Origin: Planctomycetia bacterium
GTDB taxonomy: Bacteria > Planctomycetota > Planctomycetia > Gemmatales > Gemmataceae
Reading direction: 5' to 3'
DNA length: 38,267 nucleotides
Assembly (NCBI GenBank): GCA_005799265.1
Contig: SYHD01000355.1
Coordinates: forward strand, 1 to 38,267
Notes under the pieces: model-generated
What the model was told of the DNA's origin: nothing
Database searches by the model: none
What the model saw: only the letters and a program-made list of their open reading frames with translations
Program-made: the position numbers and the translations under genes
Shown: positions 32,030 through 38,267 of the stretch, piece by piece
Layout of the letters: each line of letters begins with the position of its first letter
Position numbering within the stretch: position 1 is the stretch's first letter

Positions 32030-32632
32030 TCAATGTTTTTGCATCCAGTTCTCGGCTTGATCTAACGCAAGCAGGATGGCGGCCACTTCCGTCGCGCCTT
32101 GGGCGCTCACGGGCTGGCCGAGCGTCGGATCGGCGGTGGGGAGGACCAAGCGTACTCGGATGAGGTCGGGGCCGACGCGCTCCTTCTCGTATTTGAGGAC
32201 GCCGAGTCTTTCGATGCGTGCTTGAATCTGATTCCAGTCGACCGGCGCCGCAACGGGGGCGGCGGGTAGGTTGAACGTCGTGGATACGCCCAGCGCTTGC
32301 GGGCTGGGGAGCACGAACTTCGCCGGCGCCGTCGGCTCCTGCGAGACGCCGCGCGCGATACCGAGTGGCGGTTGCTGAATGGGTGCGGGCCTCGGCACTT
32401 GCCATTGTGTTGCCTGCGGTGCTCGCATCGGCTCATAGGTGGGCATGGGCGTGGCACGCGGCGGCGCAATGAAAGGCATGGCGTTGGGGATGACGAACCT
32501 CGGAAAGCCACCGACCGGTGGCGGACAGCCAGCCGGCCCTCAGTTGTCCGCCCCCGCGTGCCCGGGGGTCACGCCGAGCCAGGCCACAACGCCCGCCAAC
32601 AGGAACCATCGCCATCGCGCTTTATTGTCCAT
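32030..32632 (-). CDS. Secreted Pro/Gln-rich protein with an in-frame TGA (possible selenoprotein or broken gene)
   Basis: From ATG 32632 the frame gives a good signal peptide (MDNKARWRWFLLAGVVAWLG, cut near GHAGA), then TGA at 32540-32542, then continues in the same frame through GPAGCPPPVGGFPRFVIPNA to the stop at 32030, 200 residues in all. Without the upstream part the protein would start at ATG 32479 and lose its signal peptide. A Pro/Gln-rich segment is followed by a C-terminal domain (DWNQIQARIERLGVLKYEKE, then RVGPDLIRVRLVLP). AGAGG lies 9 nt before ATG 32632. The TGA would replace a Cys codon in CGPAGC. A SECIS-like hairpin lies at 32507-32522. The alternative is a simple nonsense mutation. 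Function unknown. Confidence 0.6.
32507..32522 (-). promoter_or_regulatory. SECIS-like hairpin after the second in-frame TGA
   Basis: On the mRNA strand, GCCACC-GGTC-GGTGGC, a perfect 6-bp stem. The loop begins 24 nt after the TGA and carries GGU, the base pattern of bacterial SECIS loops. GC-rich DNA forms such hairpins by chance fairly often, so this is suggestive only. Confidence 0.4.
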
Positions 32633-32813
32633 ATTGCAAGTCCTCTTCTTTTCGAGTTTTTTCCGGCTTCAAGAACGCAGGGCTTATATCACAATCGATC
32701 CCACGAAAAAGGCCAATTACCCCAGATCGTCGATTTTGCCGAATCTTACAATTTCGTCGTGTAAAATCTGCAATCATACAGAACGAAGAAAATTACGAAT
32801 TATCCCCAGTCCC

Positions 32814-32819
32814 TATAAT
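32814..32819 (+). promoter_or_regulatory. Probable -10 box for the DUF4870 gene
   Basis: A perfect TATAAT (CCCTATAATTTC) 37 nt before ATG 32856, in an AT-rich gap (32633-32855) shared with the divergent gene at 32632. The -35 is unclear. Confidence 0.5.
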
Positions 32820-32855
32820 TTCACCTTGGCGATCATAATCTGGAGTATCCGCGCC

Positions 32856-33248
32856 ATGGCACGAGATGACGATGACGACTTCGACGACGAGGAAGACGAT
32901 CGCCCGCGTAAGAAGAAGAAAAAGAAGAAGGGTGGAAGGCCGAATGACGAGGAAAAGCAGATGGCCATGTTCTGCCACCTCGGCGGTATCATCGGCGGCT
33001 TTCTCCTGCCGCTCATTATCTGGATAATCAAGAAAGAAGAGTCGCGCTACATCGACGAACATGGCAAACAGGCGCTCAACTTCGCCATCACCGTACTGAT
33101 CGCTCACCTGGTCGGCTTCGTTTGCACTTGCGGTTTTCTGTCCATCGTCCTGGCGCCCATCACCATCATCTTTTCCATCCAGGGCGCGATGGCGGCCTCG
33201 CGCGGCGAGGACTACGAATATCCCATGAGTTTCAGTTTCATCAGTTGA
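32856..33248 (+). CDS. DUF4870 small membrane protein
   Basis: 130 residues. An acidic then very basic N-terminus (MARDDDDDFDDEEDDRPRKK followed by a Lys run) is followed by the DUF4870 domain: EEKQMAMFCHLGGIIGGFLL, then PLIIWIIKKEESRYIDEHGK, QALNFAITVLIAHLVGFV, and a last hydrophobic segment through IFSIQGAMAASRGEDYEYP. The KQALNF motif and the three to four helices are typical. DUF4870 proteins are distant Tic20-like membrane proteins of unknown role. ATG 32856 has GGAG about 10 nt upstream. The long ORF starting at 32439 is an overlap artefact. Confidence 0.92.
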   Translation: MARDDDDDFDDEEDDRPRKKKKKKKGGRPNDEEKQMAMFCHLGGIIGGFLLPLIIWIIKKEESRYIDEHGKQALNFAITVLIAHLVGFVCTCGFLSIVLAPITIIFSIQGAMAASRGEDYEYPMSFSFIS

Positions 33249-33281
33249 TGGTGAATTCGCATTTCCACTGCGCGGAACGGG

Positions 33282-33287
33282 TATAAT
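33282..33287 (+). promoter_or_regulatory. Probable -10 box for the MCE gene
   Basis: A perfect TATAAT (GGGTATAATGG) about 38 nt before GTG 33326. The upstream hexamer is weak. Confidence 0.5.
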
Positions 33288-33325
33288 GGAAGGGGTTTGC
33301 ATCAACACATCCGCGGAGGTGTGCC

Positions 33326-34588
33326 GTGTCGCGTCAGCTTACTCGATTGCAGGCCGTGCTCTTGGGCATCCTCGTCGTCGTCGCGGTTGGGCTGGGCGGA
33401 ATCGCGCTCGTGACGCTCAACGAACACTCCGGTTGGGGCTCCGATAACCTTCGTGTCCTCGTCGGCTTTGATGACATCAACGGTGTCGAAAAGGGCACGC
33501 GCATCCGTATCCAGGGCATCGACGCCGGCGAGATCGAAGCCATCGTTTCTCCCGACGCGCCCGGCGGCAAGGTCAAGCTCCAGCTTCGTATTGCCGGCAA
33601 GCATCGCCATCTCGTGTGCGAAGACGCCAAGGTGCAGATTGCGTCCGACAGTCTCTTCGCGGGCAAAGTCGTCCGCATTCTCCCCGGCTCTCCCAGCGCG
33701 AAGCCGATCGACGACTTCGGCGAGCTGCGTGCCGACGTTCAACCCGACGTTCTCGAAGGCATCGCCCAGGCCGCGGGCAAGCTCAACAAGCTCCTCATCG
33801 AAGTGGACGAAGGCATGCAGGCACTCAAGGGCAACAAGGGCGCGACCCAGGATCTCATCGATTCCGCACGCAAGCTCAACGCCGTTCTGACCAAGGCCGA
33901 CGCCGCATTGGACAGCATCGAAAAGGGAAACGGCACGCTCGGCAAGCTCGTCAAGAACGAAGCGCTCTATAATGAACTGACCGAAACGCTGACGCTTGTG
34001 AAGTCGGCCATCCACGAAGTCCGCAACGGCGAGGGCACGCTCGGCAAGCTCGTCAAATCGGGCGAGGTGCATGCCGAGATCGTCCAGTCGGTGCAGGAAG
34101 TCCGCCGCATGGTGAACTCCGTGCAGCAGAATTCCGATGCGATCAAGGCGTTGCCGGTGGTGCGCAGCTACGTGGTCGATCACAACAAGGAACTGATCCG
34201 CCCAGACTGTAAACGCTATCGCATGTGGTACGCCGAGGCCGATCTTTTCGAGCCGGGCAAGGCCGTGTTGACCGCACGCGGCAAAGAGCGTCTTGACGAT
34301 GGGGCCCTCTGGCTAAACGAACAGAAGTACGCGCTGTCTGAATTGCTGATTGCGTCTTTTGCGGCGCCGAACCAAAATCCGGAGTTCGCGCACGCCGTCA
34401 CGAAGAAGCAGAGCGAAGTCGTGATGGACCATTTGCGCACGCAGAAGGTTCATCGCACTGGCTGGTGGTACTGGAACACGCGCCCGATCAAAGCAATCGG
34501 CTGCGGTACCACGCCGACGCCGATCCCGGAGACCGAAAAGCTGCCGACAGCCCGAATCGAGTTAATCGTGTTCGTCCCGCAGAAGTAA
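33326..34588 (+). CDS. MCE/MlaD-like protein with a degenerate OmpA-like C-terminus
   Basis: 420 residues. One N-terminal membrane anchor (about 8-30), then an MCE domain: LRVLVGFDDINGVEKGTRIR, IQGIDAGEIEAIVSPDAPGG and LFAGKVVRILPG. The MCE domain is the lipid-binding part of Mla-type phospholipid transporters, standing in the periplasm. A helical stretch from about 145 to 275 has two GNGTLGKLVK/GEGTLGKLVK repeats. The C-terminal 130 residues (ADLFEPGKAVLTARGKERLD, ALWLNEQKYALSELLIASFA, then ARIELIVFVPQK) resemble an OmpA-like peptidoglycan-binding domain whose key residues are only partly kept. Start GTG 33326 has GGAGG 6 nt upstream. No mlaE/mlaF genes lie nearby, so partners are encoded elsewhere. 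Confidence 0.87.
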   Translation: MSRQLTRLQAVLLGILVVVAVGLGGIALVTLNEHSGWGSDNLRVLVGFDDINGVEKGTRIRIQGIDAGEIEAIVSPDAPGGKVKLQLRIAGKHRHLVCEDAKVQIASDSLFAGKVVRILPGSPSAKPIDDFGELRADVQPDVLEGIAQAAGKLNKLLIEVDEGMQALKGNKGATQDLIDSARKLNAVLTKADAALDSIEKGNGTLGKLVKNEALYNELTETLTLVKSAIHEVRNGEGTLGKLVKSGEVHAEIVQSVQEVRRMVNSVQQNSDAIKALPVVRSYVVDHNKELIRPDCKRYRMWYAEADLFEPGKAVLTARGKERLDDGALWLNEQKYALSELLIASFAAPNQNPEFAHAVTKKQSEVVMDHLRTQKVHRTGWWYWNTRPIKAIGCGTTPTPIPETEKLPTARIELIVFVPQK

Positions 34589-34596
34589 ACGAATTC

Positions 34597-34632
34597 GCCG
34601 TCTGCGGCGTAGCATGCTAAGCCGCAGACGGC
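34597..34632. terminator. Strong hairpin after the MCE gene
   Basis: GCCGTCTGCGGC at 34597-34608 and GCCGCAGACGGC at 34621-34632 are exact 12-bp arms, with the inner palindrome TAGCATGCTA at 34610-34619. It starts 9 nt past the MCE stop. No T-tract follows, and the next gene starts 15 nt later, so it may lower readthrough instead of ending all transcripts. Confidence 0.7.
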
Positions 34633-34647
34633 AACAGGATAAATCGG

Positions 34648-35565
34648 ATGCCCGAACGAGCGCCAATCAACCCTGGCCCCCGCGTTGAACTACTTTACTA
34701 CTTCTGTCGGTTGCAACTTCCCGCAGTCAATCTGCCGCCGGAGCGCTGCCAGCAACATTTGCAACGCACATTCGAGCTTTATCAGAAGAAGGTCGAGACG
34801 CCGCTCGCCTGGGAGGCCTATCTCGACAATCTCTACCCGCTCGATTGGTTTCTCGCGTCCGCCTGTCTCGAAGGCAATCGCAGCGCCTGGGAGCAACTGT
34901 TTGCGTCGCGCGCCGGCCGCAGCGACTGTCTGCTAATGGACGCCCTGCGCGCCCGCGCCGTCCGACTTTTTCCGCGCGATGAGGAGCGTCAAGACACTGC
35001 CGTCGCCGACTTCTGGGGCCATCTGTGTATTGCCGAGACGGCAGGCGCGCTGCCGGTGATGGCCCGCTTCGACGGCCAACGGCCGCTGGTGCCGTGGTTG
35101 ATCCGCGTCTTTCAGAATTGGCACATCTCGCAGCTACGCAAGCATCCCATGGCGCAGGCGCTGCCCGACGACGACCTGGCGATGCCGATGCCGGCGGGAA
35201 GCGAAATCGATCCGCGTTGGCGTGAGGTCTTCGCCGACGCCGCCCGTGCGTGGCTGGCGACCGTCGACGATAACGAAGTGCTGTTGCTTGGCCTGCGCAT
35301 CCGCTATCGCTTGAGCCAGCGCGAAGTTGCCCAGTTCTTGAAGGTGCACGAGGGAACGATCTCGCGCCGCACCGATCAACTACGCGACCAGTGCCTGGAT
35401 TCCTTGGCCAAGCAGCTCGCCGAAGCCGGCTGGACGGGCGAGGACGTCTTCGAGTTGATCCGTACCGAGATGATCAGCTTGTTGTTGGACGCGCCGCGCC
35501 TGTCGGTCGATTCGCTGGCGCAGATCCTCGCCAAGAAGGGGAAGACGATCCCGGCCATCCAATAG
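34648..35565 (+). CDS. RNA polymerase sigma factor, ECF-like
   Basis: 305 residues. A region-2-like part lies near 75-165 (ASACLEGNRSAWEQLFASRA, DFWGHLCIAE, then RFDGQRPLVPWLIRVFQNWH). Region 4 lies near 210-255 (LRIRYRLSQREVAQFLKVHE followed by GTISRRTDQLRDQ), the DNA-contacting helix-turn-helix. About 70 residues precede region 2 and about 50 follow region 4, which is longer than a minimal ECF factor and resembles planctomycete-specific ECF groups. The N-terminus has a YCQQH-like Cys/His-rich patch but no clear anti-sigma or metal motif. The start at 34648 has only a weak AGGA site. It probably drives its own set of promoters; no anti-sigma gene adjoins. Confidence 0.83.
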   Translation: MPERAPINPGPRVELLYYFCRLQLPAVNLPPERCQQHLQRTFELYQKKVETPLAWEAYLDNLYPLDWFLASACLEGNRSAWEQLFASRAGRSDCLLMDALRARAVRLFPRDEERQDTAVADFWGHLCIAETAGALPVMARFDGQRPLVPWLIRVFQNWHISQLRKHPMAQALPDDDLAMPMPAGSEIDPRWREVFADAARAWLATVDDNEVLLLGLRIRYRLSQREVAQFLKVHEGTISRRTDQLRDQCLDSLAKQLAEAGWTGEDVFELIRTEMISLLLDAPRLSVDSLAQILAKKGKTIPAIQ

Positions 35566-35570
35566 CCGTA

Positions 35571-35586
35571 TTCGTTTAGCGCTCGC
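35571..35586. repeat. Half copy of the TTTAGCG palindrome
   Basis: TTCGTTTAGCGCTCGC matches the left arm of 28472-28484 and 19496-19510. The right arm is lost. It lies 6 nt past the sigma factor stop, in the gap before the convergent birA stop. Confidence 0.55.
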
Positions 35587-35630
35587 CTGACGCCACGGCG
35601 CCGTAATGCCCACCTTGGGACGCACGCCAT

Positions 35631-36428
35631 TCACATTCCGGCGTGAAGATGCCGCACCGACTCCGGCGCCAGGCGCATCGTTTCGCCCGTCTCGATTTCA
35701 AGGTCGATCCCAGCAAACCCCACATCCACCAGTCGGCCGCGAATGGATTGCTGAACACCTTCAACGATCACCAGTTTGCCAAGCAAGCCGAGCCGCCGTT
35801 TCCATTGCGTTTCGAGCGTGTGCAAGTCGCCGGCAAGCAGGGCGGCGTATTGCGCATCCAGCTCGTGGATAAGGGCCTTGGCGACATCCTCGAATGCGAA
35901 CGACGTCTGCGCCATCATCGCGAGAGAGCCGGCGTCGGGCAAGCCGGCTTGATCGAACAGGTCCGACGATTGCGTGACGTTCAGGCCGATGCCGGCGATG
36001 GTCGCGAGCGGGAAATCGGCGTTGCCGGTCGTGCGCTGCTCGATGAGGATGCCGCAGACTTTCTTGCCGCGGATGAGCACATCGTTGGGCCATTTGATTT
36101 GCGCCTGAAGATTCGTGAGCTTGAGAATCGTCGCGCACACCGAAACGGCGGCCCAGGCGGTGAGCAGAGCGGGACGGCGCAACTCGGCAGGCGGGAACAG
36201 CAACAGCGACATGAGTACGCTGCTGCCCGGCGGCGCGTGCCAGGAGCGTCCATACTGCCCGCGGCCGGCGTTTTGCTGGCGTGCGAGAATGACGAGGCCG
36301 TGTCGCGTCGAATCGTCGGCGAGTGCGAGTGCGCGCGTATTGGTGCTGTCGAGCGCATCATGGATGTGGACACGTTGGCCGAGATGCCTGGTGTCGAGCG
36401 TCCAGACGGCGTTGGGCGATGTCGTCAT
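35631..36428 (-). CDS. birA: Biotin-[acetyl-CoA-carboxylase] ligase
   Basis: About 265 residues. It attaches biotin to the carrier protein of acetyl-CoA carboxylase through biotinyl-AMP. The catalytic domain shows DALDSTNTRALALAD, the biotin/ATP loop AGRGQYGRSWHAPPGSS near 74-90, KWPNDVLIRGKKVCGILIEQ near 130 and GIGLNV near 165, followed by a small C-terminal SH3-like domain (GRLVDVGFAGIDLEIETGET). The N-terminal DNA-binding domain of E. coli BirA is absent, so this is the ligase-only type without repressor function. The start is ATG 36428 (MTTSPNAVW); the ORF extends 40 residues upstream without a good start. It may follow nadC in a transcript (140-bp gap). Confidence 0.95.
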   Translation of the reverse strand: MTTSPNAVWTLDTRHLGQRVHIHDALDSTNTRALALADDSTRHGLVILARQQNAGRGQYGRSWHAPPGSSVLMSLLLFPPAELRRPALLTAWAAVSVCATILKLTNLQAQIKWPNDVLIRGKKVCGILIEQRTTGNADFPLATIAGIGLNVTQSSDLFDQAGLPDAGSLAMMAQTSFAFEDVAKALIHELDAQYAALLAGDLHTLETQWKRRLGLLGKLVIVEGVQQSIRGRLVDVGFAGIDLEIETGETMRLAPESVRHLHAGM

Positions 36429-36567
36429 GCTTGATTGGAGTCGATGCCGAGGGCACGGTTCTGGATTTGTCGAATTCACTCCATGGCACTCTGGGAAACC
36501 ATAGGAGCCACGGAGGTCATGCGTCGCCTCGCTCAGAAACGGCGCCATTCACTCTCATCGTATCCGA

Positions 36568-37449
36568 TCAGGTTCCGTAATCCAAGGCGATATCGAGCGC
36601 CGGCGCCGAGTGCGTCAGGGCGCCGATGCTGATGCGATCGACGCCCGTCTCGGCGATGGCACGCACGGTTTGCAACGTGACGCCGCCGGACGCTTCAAGC
36701 CGGACGCCCGGCGCGGCCTGATTGCGCCGCTTAAAAGCCTCGCGCATCATGGCGAGCGGCATGTTATCGAGGAGGATGATGTCGGGATTGCCGACGAGGG
36801 CGGCATCGAGTTGAGCGAGCGTGTCGATCTCGATTTCGATGGGAATCTTGGGGTGATGCTTGCGCATGTAACGAAAGGTTTCCTCCAGCGGATACGGATG
36901 ATCCATAGCGGCCCAGTGATTGTCCTTGATCAAGATCATGTCGTAAAGGCCCATGCGATGGTTGCGGCCTCCGCCTTGGCGCACGGCATACTTCGCCAAT
37001 AGTCGCCAGCCGGGAATTGTCTTGCGCGTATCGAGAATCTGAACCGGCAGGCCCGCCACGGCTTGCACGTAGTAGTGCGTCAACGTGGCAATACCGCTAA
37101 GCTGCTGGATGAAATTGAGGGCGGTGCGTTCCGCAGTAAAAATCCCACACGTCAAGCCCGTGATCGTTGCGAGGTGATCGCCAGGCTGCACCGGTGTGCC
37201 GTCTTGGATCAGGGTTTCAAACCTCAGATGTGGATCGACGCGGGCAAAAGCCAGCGCTGCCGCGGGTAGGCCCGCCAAAATGCCAGGCTGGCGTGCGACC
37301 ATGACGGCGGTGCCTTCTGCGATCAGATCAACGAAACACACCGACGTAATGTCCGCGTCCGGCGACATCTCGGGCCCGAGATCTTCTTGGAGTGCCAATT
37401 CGATTAGATGGCAACAGGCCGCCGTTTCCGCGGGAGTGAATGCACTCAT
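36568..37449 (-). CDS. nadC: Quinolinate phosphoribosyltransferase (carboxylating)
   Basis: 293 residues, the usual length. It makes nicotinate mononucleotide from quinolinate and PRPP in NAD synthesis. Motifs in order: ALQEDLGPEMSPDADITS near 18, GILAGLP near 56, ERTALNFIQQLSGIATLTHYY at about 107-127, LDTRKTIPGWRLLAKYAVRQ at about 138-157 with GGGRNHRMGLYDMILIKDNH at about 158-177, EIEIDTLAQL near 205, and ASGGV and ISIGALTHSAPALDIALD at the end. All substrate-binding Arg/Lys/His of the family that I can place are present. GAGG lies about 8 nt before ATG 37449. Confidence 0.96.
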   Translation of the reverse strand: MSAFTPAETAACCHLIELALQEDLGPEMSPDADITSVCFVDLIAEGTAVMVARQPGILAGLPAAALAFARVDPHLRFETLIQDGTPVQPGDHLATITGLTCGIFTAERTALNFIQQLSGIATLTHYYVQAVAGLPVQILDTRKTIPGWRLLAKYAVRQGGGRNHRMGLYDMILIKDNHWAAMDHPYPLEETFRYMRKHHPKIPIEIEIDTLAQLDAALVGNPDIILLDNMPLAMMREAFKRRNQAAPGVRLEASGGVTLQTVRAIAETGVDRISIGALTHSAPALDIALDYGT

Positions 37450-37518
37450 GCGCGATTGCCTCAGGGAAACAAAGACCTAGCCTACGCGCGGGCCGGCAAA
37501 CAATTCGGCCAAGGCGGA

Positions 37519-38267
37519 CTAATGAGCCTTGGCCCGGCCGGGCGCCGCCGCGCCTTCTTTCGGCGGAATGCGCATCGCGTAGAACGACCGCCATACGAAT
37601 ACCAGCGCGATGGCCAGCATCACGGCGCCGACGTAACCGGTGAAATCGAAGGCGCCGTGATCGCGCACGCCTTCCTTGATGGCGACCGTGATCTCGACGG
37701 CGAGCAGACCGAACAACGTCGAGAATTTGATGATGGGGTTGAGTGCCACCGACGTCGTGTCCTTGAATGGATCGCCGACCGTGTCGCCGACAACCGTCGC
37801 CGCGTGCAACGGCGTGTTCTTCTCTTTCAGATCGACCTCGACGAGCTTCTTGGCGTTGTCCCACGAGCCGCCGGCGTTGGCCATGTAGATCGCCTGGAAC
37901 AAGCCGAACACGGCAATCGAGATGAGATAGGCGACGAAGAAGTTCGGATCGAACAGCGCGAAGGCGAGCGTGAACGACATCAAGGCGATGAAGATGTTCC
38001 ACATGCCGCTCTGGGCATACTCCGTGCAGATGCGCACGACGGTCTTGGAGTCCTCGATGTCGGCTTCCTTCTTGGTGAGGTCCATGTTCTGCTTGATGTA
38101 CTCGACCGCGCGATACGCGCCCGTGGTGACGGCCTGCATCGACGCCCCGCAGAACCAGTAGATCACCGCGCCGCCGCAGATCAGGCCGAGCAGCACCGGC
38201 GCATCGGTCAGGCTCAGGTGGAGCATGCCCGCCTTGCCCAAAAGGAGGATGATCGAGAAGATCATCG
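37519..38267 (-). CDS. hppA: Membrane-bound proton-pumping pyrophosphatase, C-terminal part
   Basis: Partial: about 249 residues are visible and the N-terminus lies beyond the window edge. It hydrolyses pyrophosphate and pumps H+ (or Na+) across the membrane. The C-terminal third of the enzyme is recognisable: ICGGAVIYWFCGASMQAVTT, YIKQNMDLTKKEADIEDSKT, the conserved YMANAGGSWDNAKKLVE and GDTVGDPFKDTTSVALNPII. Three to four helices follow, and the end is Pro/Ala-rich (PPKEGAAAPGRAKAH). The residue that separates K+-dependent from K+-independent types is outside the window, so type and coupling ion cannot be told. It lies 69 bp upstream of nadC on the same strand. Confidence 0.95.
   Translation of the reverse strand, partial: MIFSIILLLGKAGMLHLSLTDAPVLLGLICGGAVIYWFCGASMQAVTTGAYRAVEYIKQNMDLTKKEADIEDSKTVVRICTEYAQSGMWNIFIALMSFTLAFALFDPNFFVAYLISIAVFGLFQAIYMANAGGSWDNAKKLVEVDLKEKNTPLHAATVVGDTVGDPFKDTTSVALNPIIKFSTLFGLLAVEITVAIKEGVRDHGAFDFTGYVGAVMLAIALVFVWRSFYAMRIPPKEGAAAPGRAKAH

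Noticed and set aside
35631..36428. GRGQ in place of GRGR in the BirA nucleotide loop
   Set aside because: GRGQ is, as far as I know, common in bacterial biotin ligases, so it is not evidence of altered activity.
1..38267. Search for tRNA, rRNA, CRISPR arrays and transposases
   Set aside because: I saw no clover-leaf, rRNA segment, regularly spaced repeat array or transposase motif. The repeats found are dispersed palindromes.

Overview
The window looks like chromosomal DNA of a GC-rich planctomycete, probably of the Gemmata-like group. Support: a DUF1587/DUF1592/DUF1588/DUF1585 cytochrome protein, a DUF1559 prepilin-type protein, many small secreted proteins of unknown function, an ECF-like sigma factor with an unusual layout, and a thioredoxin/PDZ selenoprotein of a type I know from planctomycetes. 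The assignment rests on family recognition only. I see no rRNA, tRNA, CRISPR array or transposase.

Layout. 1-3.4 kb: a small secreted protein and a RecD2 helicase on the minus strand. 3.4-7.8 kb: a 2-oxoacid dehydrogenase operon (E1 alpha, an unrelated membrane protein, E1 beta, E2) on the plus strand, with no E3. 7.9-12.2 kb: two tandem secreted paralogues and a secreted zinc metalloprotease on the minus strand. 12.6-17.6 kb: a membrane-anchored beta-repeat protein and the large cytochrome/DUF1592 protein on the plus strand. 17.7-21.5 kb: an amidohydrolase, a DUF3386 protein and a DUF1559 protein on the minus strand. 21.5-23.8 kb: two Fur-box-like sites, hemP and a DUF4139 protein. 23.9-28.5 kb: an aldo/keto reductase, a small conserved protein, a GntP permease, a frameshifted NtrC-type remnant and a transglutaminase-like protein lacking its catalytic Cys. 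28.5-32.6 kb: an ABC-2 permease, a Trx/PDZ selenoprotein read through an in-frame TGA, a small secreted protein, and a second secreted protein also interrupted by an in-frame TGA. 32.8-35.6 kb: a DUF4870 protein, an MCE/OmpA-like fusion and a sigma factor. 35.6-38.3 kb: birA, nadC and the 3' part of hppA on the minus strand.

Two signals stand out. First, a C/G-rich palindromic repeat (core CCCCTCTCCCTGAGGGAGAG) occurs seven times: three copies are intergenic and four lie in frame inside genes (recD2, the E2 subunit, the DUF1592 protein, the amidohydrolase). Those four encode peptides such as SPLPEGEG at linkers or loops, which recalls the protein-embedded palindromic elements of Rickettsia. 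Second, two nearby minus-strand genes each need an in-frame TGA to be read as an amino acid, and each has a hairpin with GGU in its apical loop at the distance expected for a bacterial SECIS. A second intergenic palindrome family (TTTAGCGYTCG), an AT-rich 33-bp inverted repeat, and several short GNA-loop hairpins show that the gaps between genes are rich in small repeats.
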